From TWA4 sp051879195 (GTDB lineage Bacteria > Bacillota > Clostridia > Lachnospirales > Lachnospiraceae), in the NCBI GenBank assembly GCA_051879195.1, contig JBJELO010000196.1, forward strand, positions 1 to 9,465: a DNA stretch of 9,465 bases, in the 5' to 3' direction. The first letter of the stretch is position 1; each line of letters opens with the position of its first letter. The translations under genes were made by a program, and so were the position numbers. The notes beneath the pieces are model-generated. The model did no database searches. It saw only the letters and a list, made by a program, of their open reading frames with translations, and was not told the origin of the DNA. This document shows, piece after piece, positions 1-6,683 of the stretch.

Positions 1-1
1 C

Positions 2-874
2 GGAACCGATACGAAGATCGGTCTGGTGGATGTGAATCAGAAGCTGCTGGCTTCTGCCGTGATTCCCACGGAAGCGGGGACAGGAGCAGAAGCTGTGATT
101 AAAAGGATTGGTGAAGCAGTGCTGGCTCTGCTTGACCGGGAGAAAATTCCCATGGACCAGTGTATCGGCGTCGGTGTGGGTGTACCCGGCACTGTAAACA
201 GAAAGACTGGAACTGTGGTTTACTCCAACAATATTGCCTGGGAACAGGTCCCCCTGGTACAGCTGCTGTCGGTTTATCTGCCGGTACCGATTCAGATTGC
301 CAATGATGCGGACTGTGCTGCGCTGGGAGAAGCGGCCTCCGGTGCAGCCAGAGATTATCAGGATGTGGTCATGCTGACACTGGGAACCGGTGTGGGCGGC
401 GGTATCATCCTTGACGGAAAGATTTACGAAGGCGGAAGAATGGGAGGCTGCGAGCTGGGCCACATGGTCATCGTGGAAAACGGTGAACCCTGTACCTGTG
501 GCCGGCGGGGCTGCCTGGAAGCTTACGCTTCTGCTACAGCCCTTCGGAAAGTGTCGGAAAAGAAGCTGGGAAAAACCATGGAACCGGATGAAATCTTCTG
601 GCTGGCCGGAGAAGGCGATGAAATCGCAAAAGAAATCGTAGCAGATTATATCAGCAAGCTGGGAACCGGAATTGTCAATATCATTAACATTTTCCGGCCT
701 CAGGCGCTGCTTCTGGGCGGCGGAATCGCCGCACAGGGCGAGGTTCTTCTGGCACCCATCCGTGAAATGGTGAAAACCGGCTGCTTCGGCGGCATTCACG
801 GAGAACTTCCCGAGATCAGAACGGCAGAACTGGGCAACCGGGCCGGTATGATCGGGGCAGCCAATCTGGTGTAG
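2..874 (+). CDS. ROK-family glucokinase, 5' end cut by window edge
   Basis: Likely ATP-dependent phosphorylation of glucose to glucose 6-phosphate in the cytoplasm. The reading frame is open from base 2, so the start lies upstream; the first visible residues (GTDTKIGLVD) are the end of the N-terminal ROK phosphate-binding loop, so only about ten residues are missing. 290 residues are visible, near the usual ROK kinase length. Further ROK marks are NDADCAALGEA near base 302 (Asp at 305-307 is the expected catalytic base), the glycine-rich LGTGVGGG near 381, and the zinc signature GH-x9-CxCGxxGCxE near 460-520. The metal-binding, ATP and catalytic elements all point to an active sugar kinase rather than a ROK repressor, and no DNA-binding domain is visible. 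Glucose specificity is inferred from family resemblance; mannose, fructose or N-acetylmannosamine are alternatives. It lies 226 bp before a mannanase, and glucose released from glucomannan would be a plausible substrate. It ends at TAG 872-874. Confidence 0.88.
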   Translation, partial: GTDTKIGLVDVNQKLLASAVIPTEAGTGAEAVIKRIGEAVLALLDREKIPMDQCIGVGVGVPGTVNRKTGTVVYSNNIAWEQVPLVQLLSVYLPVPIQIANDADCAALGEAASGAARDYQDVVMLTLGTGVGGGIILDGKIYEGGRMGGCELGHMVIVENGEPCTCGRRGCLEAYASATALRKVSEKKLGKTMEPDEIFWLAGEGDEIAKEIVADYISKLGTGIVNIINIFRPQALLLGGGIAAQGEVLLAPIREMVKTGCFGGIHGELPEIRTAELGNRAGMIGAANLV

Positions 875-920
875 CTGGATAAAGGAGTCTGTAATCATAC
901 AAACCGTATATAAAAAGAAT

Positions 921-956
921 TTCAGACAGTCGAAACCGCGGATCGTTCTGTCGGAA
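921..956 (+). terminator. weak hairpin after glucokinase, possible terminator
   Basis: TTCAGACAG (921-929) can pair with CTGTCGGAA (948-956), nine positions with one A/G mismatch, around an 18-base loop. The sequence that follows is only moderately T-rich (ATACTTTATTAA), so termination is uncertain. A TATACT hexamer at 960-965 directly after it looks like a -10 element, but I see no acceptable -35 box at 16-18 bp spacing. Any mannanase promoter here would be activator-dependent or elsewhere. Confidence 0.3.
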
Positions 957-986
957 AGATATACTTTATTAACGGCCTGCAGAGCG

Positions 987-1014
987 CGAATCATATGTGC
1001 ACGAATGATATGTG
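987..1014 (+). repeat. short tandem direct repeat upstream of mannanase
   Basis: CGAATCATATGTG (987-999) recurs as CGAATGATATGTG (1002-1014), 12 of 13 bases identical, starts 15 bp apart. It lies about 90-115 bp upstream of the mannanase start. It could be a pair of regulator half-sites; the function is unknown. Confidence 0.4.
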
Positions 1015-1023
1015 TTCGAAAGG

Positions 1024-1095
1024 CGGGATTTACAGGGAGCGGCAATCCCGGAAAACGGGTGACTGGCCGGGATGATGTCCTCCCGGGAAAGGAAG
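1024..1095 (+). promoter_or_regulatory. structured leader with competing hairpins over mannanase ribosome binding site
   Basis: Three inverted repeats share CGGG/CCCG-type arms within 63 bases. CGGGATT (1024-1030) is the perfect complement of AATCCCG (1044-1050). CCCG (1047-1050) can instead pair with CGGG (1056-1059) across GAAAA. CCGGGA (1067-1072) pairs perfectly with TCCCGG (1081-1086). The last hairpin abuts the Shine-Dalgarno stretch (AAAGGAAG, 1088-1095). The arms are mutually exclusive in part, so the leader could influence translation. This is inference from base pairing only, and no known riboswitch class was recognised. Confidence 0.4.
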
Positions 1096-1100
1096 AACAT

Positions 1101-4100
1101 ATGAAACAAAGAAACAAAAAATTGCTCTCGTTTCTGCTTTCCGTAACAATGATTGCGGGAATGTCTGTACCTGCTTTTGCAGAGGAAGCAGACAGTACTG
1201 CTGTCACGGTGGAAATATCTGCTGAAAGCGGCCAAACGGAAGATTCTGCCGTTGTACCACCTGCTACAGATTTAGCCGGACTGGAAGAACTGGGAAGCTG
1301 GTACTATGGAGAAGGTTGGGAGTATCAGTACTCCGGCGCTGCCAATTCTTCTGTATCACAGGAAAACGGCATGGTGAAAGCAACGGTGGATTACAGTGCT
1401 GATGCCGATAAGAATTACAGCAAGATGGCAATTTCAAACTGGAATGATGATGGCATCAGTTTTGACAGCATTACAAAAGTTACCCTGGATTTCTACTATG
1501 ATGAAGCCAATATGACAAGCGGAAGTTTTAAACTGGCCGTAAATTCTGATGTACTTAATGTGGGCGATGCTGCGCTTGATCTGAGTGCAGCGGAAACAGT
1601 AAGCGGAACACTGAAGAAACTGTCAGCTGCGCTGCCCTGCGAAAAAGCTGACGGCTCTGTCAACGGGATTACCTTCTGCCTGATCGGTGTAAACACGGAT
1701 TACAAAGGTGATATATGGCTGGATAATATTCAGTTTGCTGCTGAGGCGGTAGAAGATGTATATGTGGATGCGACTGAAAAAGCCGATACAAAGACTGTCA
1801 TTTCCGGCAGTGGTACAGCCCTTACGGTAAACGGCAATGATTATTCCTATGCTTCAGAAATTCAGCTGGCAGACCCGAATGCTGATGCATCGGTAATCAG
1901 TCTGTACCAGTATCTGAAAGCAGTAGGTGAATCCGATGCGGCATTATACGGCCATATGGAAGATACCGTGCTGAAAGCAGGATCTTCAGAACTTTCCTGT
2001 TCTGATACGGAGGATCTGACAGGTTCTCCGGCAGCGATTAATGGTCTGGACTGCGGTGGATTATTCTCCGGTTTTGCATCCAAATACAATGCACGCCACC
2101 CGGAAGCAGATCCGATTCCCGAGACCACAGAAGGAAATATTAAAGCGGCAGCACTGCTGTCCAATGAGGCAATTGCAGATGGAGCAGTTATGACATTGTC
2201 CTGTCATATGCCCAACTTTGCATTTGCTGAGGAAAAGGATGCTTCTGCAGAAAAGACTTATGATCGCTACGATTACAGCAGCGCAGATTCCTACAACCTG
2301 AAAGGGGACTGTATGAATCAGATCCTCCCCGGTGGGAAATTCAATGAACAGTTTACCGCTTTTCTGGATCTGGTTGCGGAATATGCCGGTCAGGTGGACG
2401 GAGCGATTCTGTTCCGGCCGTTCCATGAGAATACCGGCAGCTGGTTCTGGTGGGGCAAAGCATTCTGTGATGCGGAAACCTATAAGAGCGTATTTAAGTA
2501 TACAGTAGAGTATCTGCGTGACACAAAGAATGTTCATAACCTGCTGTATGTATACGGTCCCGGTTCCGAGGCTGCTTCTGTAGAGGAATACGGCGAGCGG
2601 TATCCCGGCGATGAATTTATAGATATGGTGGGATTTGATACCTATGATGACAAAGCGTCAGCAGATGAGAATTATACTTTTATGAAAAACTTTGAGTCTG
2701 TAGTAAAAATCACAGACCAGTTTGCAAAAGAGCATAATAAACTTTTTGCTGTTACAGAAACCGGTATTACCAACAGCGCCATGAAGAAAACAGGCAATGA
2801 ACGCCCTGAGTGGTTTACTGAGATTCTGGATATCATCACGAAACCGGACTACAACTGTGCATACTACATGGTATGGTCCAATTATGATTCCAAAGGCAAT
2901 TATTATGCTCCTTTTGCAGTATCAAAGGCAGAAGACGGTACACTTCACGGACATGAGCTGATGGATGGATTTATTCGTTTTTACAATAACGAAAAAAGTA
3001 TTTTTGCGGCTGACCAGAAAAATGTAATTTATGGTGAAACAAAGCCGTTGGATCCTTCTGTTACAGGATGGGATATAACCGGTTATATTACGAATCCTGT
3101 TGCGGGTATCCGGGTTCTGGAAGCAACCACAATTACAGCGCAGCTCAGTAAAGGGGTGACAGATGCGGTTCTTGCCGTATCCGACGGAAATGAAGAAATC
3201 AGTCTGGAAACATCTGTTGAAGGAAGAACTGCATCGGCAGAACTGACTGCAGATATACTGGCACAGCTGGGCGAAGCAGCCAATGGCAAAATCCTGCTTT
3301 ACAGCGGTGAAAAGAAACTGGCTGAAATTACAGTAATTTTCAATATTGCCGAAAAAGAACCGGATCCGTATATGGTTGATGATTTCGAATCCTATTACGG
3401 AGTGGATTCCATGCTGACCGGCTCATGGGCAACCAATAAGGCTTCAGGCAGCACGATCAATCTGAAACTGACCAATGCTGAAGGAAAAGCGCAGGACGGT
3501 TATGCCATGGAATTTACCTATTCGGAAACCAGCGGAGGCTGGGCAGGCGCTACCATTACTAAAGAAGTGGACTGGTCGGATTGTACTGCACTGCAGTTCT
3601 GGACGATTCCCGATGCAAATCAGCAGAAGGTGGTAATCCAGATTCAGGCCAATAACACCTGCTATGAAACCTATATGAATCTGTATGACGGCTATAAGGA
3701 ACACGCAGGACAGCCCGTTCTGGTTACCATTCCTTTTACTGAATTCGGACAGCGTGATACAGAGGGGAATCCCAAAGGAGGTCTGGTAGATGACTGTGCT
3801 TCTGTAAGCACCTTTGGTCTCTGGGTCAATGCAATTGATAACGAATTCTTTGATGGCGATACTGTCACAGGTACAATCTGGTATGATAATATTACTGCGG
3901 TTAACACAGATATTACCGAAGTAACATTTGGAGATGTTACTGAGCCGGAAACACCGGAACATGTTCATGAATATACGTATACAGATAATAAAAACGGTAC
4001 TCATACAGTAACATGTGCCGGATGTAACGAGACTTTTACAGAAGAACATACCTATGTGAAAGAAGGTAAAAAATGGATCTGTAAATACTGTGGAGCAGAC

Positions 4101-4256
4101 AGGAAGAATCAGAAAAAGAAACCTGTCAAGCCCGGGAAACCTGCCAAACCTGCTAAACCCGGGAAACCGGTTAAGCCTGTAAAACCAATTAAGCCCGGAA
4201 AACAGGGGAGTCCCTGCAGATCCGGGAGACCCGTAAAAATGGAATTACTGAAATAG
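1101..4256 (+). CDS. secreted modular GH26 endo-beta-1,4-mannanase (CBM27-GH26-CBM23 type)
   Basis: 1051-residue extracellular enzyme predicted to hydrolyse internal beta-1,4-mannosidic bonds in mannan, glucomannan or galactomannan. Start 1101 is chosen over the upstream in-frame ATG at 1005 because it has AAAGGAAG at 1088-1095 and begins a typical signal peptide (KQRNKK, hydrophobic core, cleavage after AFA, residue 27). Domains: CBM27-like about 55-213, ending in GDIWLDNIQF; GH26 about 262-638, with acid/base E443 in RPFHENTGSWFWWG and nucleophile E553 in VTETG, 110 residues apart as usual for the family; an Ig-like linker about 645-750; a CBM23-like domain about 755-935 opening with DDFESY. 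The C-terminus has a Cys-pair module (C972/C975, C994/C997) and KPx triplets, but no LPXTG or SLH motif. The CBM family numbers are assigned by eye. The architecture matches the mannanase described in Roseburia intestinalis. Confidence 0.93.
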   Translation: MKQRNKKLLSFLLSVTMIAGMSVPAFAEEADSTAVTVEISAESGQTEDSAVVPPATDLAGLEELGSWYYGEGWEYQYSGAANSSVSQENGMVKATVDYSADADKNYSKMAISNWNDDGISFDSITKVTLDFYYDEANMTSGSFKLAVNSDVLNVGDAALDLSAAETVSGTLKKLSAALPCEKADGSVNGITFCLIGVNTDYKGDIWLDNIQFAAEAVEDVYVDATEKADTKTVISGSGTALTVNGNDYSYASEIQLADPNADASVISLYQYLKAVGESDAALYGHMEDTVLKAGSSELSCSDTEDLTGSPAAINGLDCGGLFSGFASKYNARHPEADPIPETTEGNIKAAALLSNEAIADGAVMTLSCHMPNFAFAEEKDASAEKTYDRYDYSSADSYNLKGDCMNQILPGGKFNEQFTAFLDLVAEYAGQVDGAILFRPFHENTGSWFWWGKAFCDAETYKSVFKYTVEYLRDTKNVHNLLYVYGPGSEAASVEEYGERYPGDEFIDMVGFDTYDDKASADENYTFMKNFESVVKITDQFAKEHNKLFAVTETGITNSAMKKTGNERPEWFTEILDIITKPDYNCAYYMVWSNYDSKGNYYAPFAVSKAEDGTLHGHELMDGFIRFYNNEKSIFAADQKNVIYGETKPLDPSVTGWDITGYITNPVAGIRVLEATTITAQLSKGVTDAVLAVSDGNEEISLETSVEGRTASAELTADILAQLGEAANGKILLYSGEKKLAEITVIFNIAEKEPDPYMVDDFESYYGVDSMLTGSWATNKASGSTINLKLTNAEGKAQDGYAMEFTYSETSGGWAGATITKEVDWSDCTALQFWTIPDANQQKVVIQIQANNTCYETYMNLYDGYKEHAGQPVLVTIPFTEFGQRDTEGNPKGGLVDDCASVSTFGLWVNAIDNEFFDGDTVTGTIWYDNITAVNTDITEVTFGDVTEPETPEHVHEYTYTDNKNGTHTVTCAGCNETFTEEHTYVKEGKKWICKYCGADRKNQKKKPVKPGKPAKPAKPGKPVKPVKPIKPGKQGSPCRSGRPVKMELLK
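4113..4205 (+). repeat. Lys-Pro-x triplet repeat at mannanase C-terminus
   Basis: In-frame degenerate 9-bp units encode about eight KPx triplets (KPV, KPG, KPA, KPA, KPG, KPV, KPV, KPI, then KPG) close to the protein end. The region is strongly basic and would be extended. It may act as a wall-spanning or electrostatic wall-binding tail; that role is inferred. Confidence 0.75.
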
Positions 4257-4262
4257 TAATTG

Positions 4263-4297
4263 AATAAATGACCTGATAAAATAAATGACCTGCAGGT
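4263..4297 (+). repeat. 13-bp direct repeat with palindrome after mannanase stop
   Basis: AATAAATGACCTG occurs exactly at 4263-4275 and 4280-4292. The second copy runs into a perfect 10-bp palindrome, ACCTGCAGGT (4288-4297). It sits between the mannanase stop codon and the terminator-like hairpin. It may be a regulator site or remnant; no function is recognised. Confidence 0.55.
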
Positions 4298-4306
4298 AAT
4301 TATATG

Positions 4307-4377
4307 ACAGCTGTTCGGAAACTAAACAGTAACCTGATATGCTCAGGCAGGAAGTTTCCGGGCAGCTGTTTGTTTTT
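4307..4377 (+). terminator. long nested hairpin with U-tract between mannanase and esterase genes
   Basis: ACAGCTGTTCGGAAACT (4307-4323) pairs over all 17 positions with AGTTTCCGGGCAGCTGT (4353-4369), two of the pairs being G-U wobbles in RNA. The loop contains its own perfect 5-bp stem, CCTGA (4333-4337) with TCAGG (4343-4347). TTGTTTTT follows immediately (4370-4377). This is the layout of an intrinsic terminator acting on plus-strand transcripts. Because same-strand esterase genes follow with no obvious promoter, it may act as a partial terminator or attenuator that lets some transcripts through. Confidence 0.75.
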
Positions 4378-4450
4378 GAGATTCGGACAGCTGTGTCGAA
4401 AAAAGATGGAAGATCAGCTGTTTGAAAATACGGATATTCAGAGGTGGACA

Positions 4451-5494
4451 ATGAGAATCAAAGCTGACTGCAAAGAACTGGTTTACAGCGGGCGGATCGA
4501 TGATTCCGATCCGTGTGCGCCGGTTTTTGTATTCCCCTGTACATCGGTAACCATGCGGTTTACGGGAAATGTACTGAAGGCTTTTGTAAAAAACAGACGA
4601 TGCTACTGGAATAACTATCTTGGATGTGTTCTGGACGGAGAACAGACATCCATCGCTCTTCCTGAGGAAGGGGAAATGATTCTCCATATACCTGTAAAAA
4701 GCAGGGAACGAGAAGAACATGAGGTGATGCTGTTCAAACGTCAGGATTCCTGCCATGAACTGACCTTCTGCGGTTTTGAGATTGCAGAAGGCGCCCGGAT
4801 TCTTCCGGTAAGGGAAAAGAACGGCAGACGGATTGAAGTATACGGAGATTCCGTTTCAGCGGGAGAGGTTTCAGAGGCAGTGGATTTTACCGGGAAAGAA
4901 GACCCGGTGCATAACGGAGAATACTCCAACAGCTGGTATTCCTATGCCTGGATGACAGCGAGGAAACTGGGGGCGGAAATTCATGATATTGCGCAGGGCG
5001 GAATCGCACTGATGGACGGAACCGGCTGGTTTCTGGAACCGGAAGCGGTGGGAATGGAAACGGCGTGGAATAAAGTGCATTACAATCCCTTTTTCGGGGA
5101 AGCATCGGAATGGGATTTTTCCCGCTATACCCCGCAGGTTGTGATCGTGGCCATCGGCCAGAACGACAGTCATCCCGAAGATATTATGAAAGAAGATTAT
5201 TACGGAGAAAAGGCACAGCAATGGAGAAAACACTACAGGCAGCTGCTCAGCCGGCTGCGCACACAGTATCCTGATGCACAGATTATCTGCTGTACTACTT
5301 TGCTGAATCATGATGAAGCCTGGGACCGGTCCATCGATCAGGTGTGCCGGGAACTGGGCGATTCCGGAGTTTCACACTATGTATTTGAGGAGAACGGCAG
5401 AGGCACACCGGGACATCTCAGGATTGCCGAAGCGGAGAAAATGGCAGAAGAACTGGCAGCGTATATCGGCACGCTGCAGATAAAAGGGTGGTGA
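4451..5494 (+). CDS. CE2-type acetyl-mannan esterase (SGNH hydrolase), cytoplasmic
   Basis: 347-residue carbohydrate acetylesterase predicted to remove O-acetyl groups from mannooligosaccharides in the cytoplasm; no signal peptide is visible. Start 4451 is preferred because GAGG at 4441-4444 lies six bases upstream. In-frame ATGs at 4406 and 4304 lack a good ribosome site, and 4304 falls in front of the terminator hairpin. CE2 layout: an N-terminal beta-sandwich (about 1-115, beginning YSGRIDDSDP) followed by the SGNH domain. Nucleophile S134 is in VYGDSVSAG, N238 in GQND, and the catalytic His is probably H322 in GTPGHLRIAEAEKMAEEL. No Asp stands three residues before that His, in keeping with the Ser-His dyad known for some CE2 enzymes. 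The characterised Roseburia CE2 enzyme acts on 3-O, 4-O and 6-O acetyls of mannose; the same role here is inferred. The stop codon is 6 nt before the CE17-type gene. Confidence 0.87.
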   Translation: MRIKADCKELVYSGRIDDSDPCAPVFVFPCTSVTMRFTGNVLKAFVKNRRCYWNNYLGCVLDGEQTSIALPEEGEMILHIPVKSREREEHEVMLFKRQDSCHELTFCGFEIAEGARILPVREKNGRRIEVYGDSVSAGEVSEAVDFTGKEDPVHNGEYSNSWYSYAWMTARKLGAEIHDIAQGGIALMDGTGWFLEPEAVGMETAWNKVHYNPFFGEASEWDFSRYTPQVVIVAIGQNDSHPEDIMKEDYYGEKAQQWRKHYRQLLSRLRTQYPDAQIICCTTLLNHDEAWDRSIDQVCRELGDSGVSHYVFEENGRGTPGHLRIAEAEKMAEELAAYIGTLQIKGW

Positions 5495-5500
5495 GAAAAG

Positions 5501-6484
5501 ATGAATCAGACGGATTTTTTCGGACTGGAAAACTGTATGCAAAAAGCACAGGATGGAGGGGAACTGACCATTGGATTTCTGGGCGGTTCCATTACCCAGG
5601 GAAGTCTTGCAACAGAGCATGAAAATACGTATGCATACCGGGTATTTACATGGTGGAAGCGCACATTTCCACAGGCACAATTTCATTATGTGAATGGAGG
5701 AATCGGAGGAACGGATTCACTGTATGGAGTATCCAGAGCTGTAACGGATGTGCTGATGTATCAGCCGGATTTCATAGTGGTGGATTTCAGCGTAAACGAT
5801 AAATCCACAGCGTTTTATCAGGAAACATATGAAGGCGTTATCAGAAAACTGCTGTTGTGGCCCTCCCATCCGGCCGTCATACTGCTGAATAATGTTTACT
5901 ATGATACCGGAGAAAATGCTCAGGAATATCACAATGCGGTGGGTGACCGGTATCATCTTCCTCATGTGAGCATAAAAGATACGGTGTATCAGAAGATGAA
6001 AAACGGTAAATATACCAGAGAGGAACTGACACCTGACGGGCTTCATCCGAATGATAAAGGACACGGACTGGTGGCAGAAGAAATCATCCGCCTGTTGGAA
6101 CAGGTGAAGAACCGGATGAATACGGAGCAGATGCCTGAAAAACAGATTGATGAAAATCAGATGGAAATATTGCCTGAACCGGTGACTGTATTGCCTGAAC
6201 CGATGGCTGTGTTGCCTGAGCCAATGACAGACAATGCCTATGAAAATGCGAAAAGGCTGACGATTCGGGAAATCTGTCCGAAGCTGGATGGCTTCCGCAC
6301 GGACAGTGCGGAAAAGAAAGGGCATCTGAATCATTTTAAAAACGGCTGGATCGGGAAACAGGCGGGGACCGTATCACATTTCAGGTGGAAGCCTCCTGTA
6401 TTGCCGTACAGTTCAGAAGAACGATTAACCGACCGGCGGCAAAAGCACGTCTTGTACTGGACGGTGATGAAAAAAATGCTGTGA
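5501..6484 (+). CDS. CE17-type mannan acetylesterase, C-terminal CBM35-like domain disrupted by frameshift
   Basis: As read, 327 residues. The N-terminal SGNH domain (about 1-205) is intact: S30 in FLGGSITQG, the glycine block NGGIGG near residue 65-70, N99 in VND, and D179/H182 in DGLHPND. No signal peptide is visible, so it is cytoplasmic. The start ATG has GGTGGTGAG (5488-5496) just upstream, overlapping the CE2 stop, which suggests translational coupling. A Pro-rich linker (three LPEP repeats) leads into a CBM35-like domain beginning near 6230. At the GGGG run 6364-6367 the frame is lost: residues 290-327 are unrelated to the family, and the correct continuation (GDRITFQVEASCIAVQF) lies in another frame to 6669. 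One extra G would give 389 residues. In Roseburia the CE17 partner removes the axial 2-O-acetyl of mannose. Either a true truncation or a sequencing/assembly error. Confidence 0.85.
   Translation: MNQTDFFGLENCMQKAQDGGELTIGFLGGSITQGSLATEHENTYAYRVFTWWKRTFPQAQFHYVNGGIGGTDSLYGVSRAVTDVLMYQPDFIVVDFSVNDKSTAFYQETYEGVIRKLLLWPSHPAVILLNNVYYDTGENAQEYHNAVGDRYHLPHVSIKDTVYQKMKNGKYTREELTPDGLHPNDKGHGLVAEEIIRLLEQVKNRMNTEQMPEKQIDENQMEILPEPVTVLPEPMAVLPEPMTDNAYENAKRLTIREICPKLDGFRTDSAEKKGHLNHFKNGWIGKQAGTVSHFRWKPPVLPYSSEERLTDRRQKHVLYWTVMKKML
6170..6229 (+). repeat. 21-bp tandem repeat in CE17 interdomain linker
   Basis: Units start at 6170, 6191 and 6212 (TTGCCTGAACCGGTGACTGTA, TTGCCTGAACCGATGGCTGTG, then a partial copy), encoding LPEPVTV, LPEPMAV, LPEPMTD. 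This forms a flexible Pro/Glu linker between the SGNH and CBM35-like domains. Because the unit is a multiple of three, copy-number changes would alter linker length without shifting frame. Confidence 0.8.
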
Positions 6485-6669
6485 TTCTGGACGGGAATTT
6501 TGATGAGGACTGGGGAGACTGTCTGGCACTGGAGGTACTGCTTCATCACGGAGTGTATAAGAAGCATACAGTAGAACTGACGGTATTGCCGCATGAGAAG
6601 GAAAACGTGCAGGCGGATATGCAGTCTGGTATCACGCCGTTTTATCTGATGTCACTGATTATTGCATAA
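6367..6669 (+). pseudogene. out-of-frame remainder of CE17 C-terminal CBM35-like domain
   Basis: Reading from G6367 in the frame of the stop at 6667-6669 gives about 100 residues: DRITFQVEASCIAVQF, then VLDGDEKNAVILDGNFDEDWGDCLALEVL and a final beta-strand region. It continues directly from the LTIREICPKLDGF...NGWIGKQAG segment in the CE17 frame. There is no internal stop and no separate ribosome binding site; the only in-frame start-like codon is GTG 6385, in mid-domain. It is therefore best read as the severed end of the CE17 gene, not a separate gene. Its TAA overlaps an ATG at 6669, just ahead of the next gene. Confidence 0.82.
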
Positions 6670-6683
6670 TGGGAGAATACAAT

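Noticed and set aside
1005..1100. Longer mannanase start at ATG 1005
   Set aside because: It would place 32 residues, including charged sequence, before the signal peptide and lacks a ribosome binding site; ATG 1101 has both the site and the signal peptide.
875..1100. Catabolite-response (cre) site before the mannanase
   Set aside because: No sequence near the cre consensus (TGNAANCGNTNNCA type) was found on either strand in this gap.
2061..2537. Minus-strand open frames inside the mannanase and esterase genes
   Set aside because: They have no ribosome sites and no recognisable domains, and lie opposite well-supported genes; they are shadows.
4203..4265. Possible frameshift at GGGG 4205-4208 in the mannanase tail
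   Set aside because: Alternative frames give other plausible-looking short ends (QGVPADPGDP or QGESLQIRETRK...), but without homologs nothing shows which is original, so the annotated stop at 4256 is kept.
4304..4450. Longer starts for the CE2 esterase (4304 or 4406)
   Set aside because: 4304 lies before the terminator stem and its leader codes no family-like sequence; 4406 has no good ribosome site. 4451 has GAGG at ideal spacing, although 4406 cannot be fully excluded.
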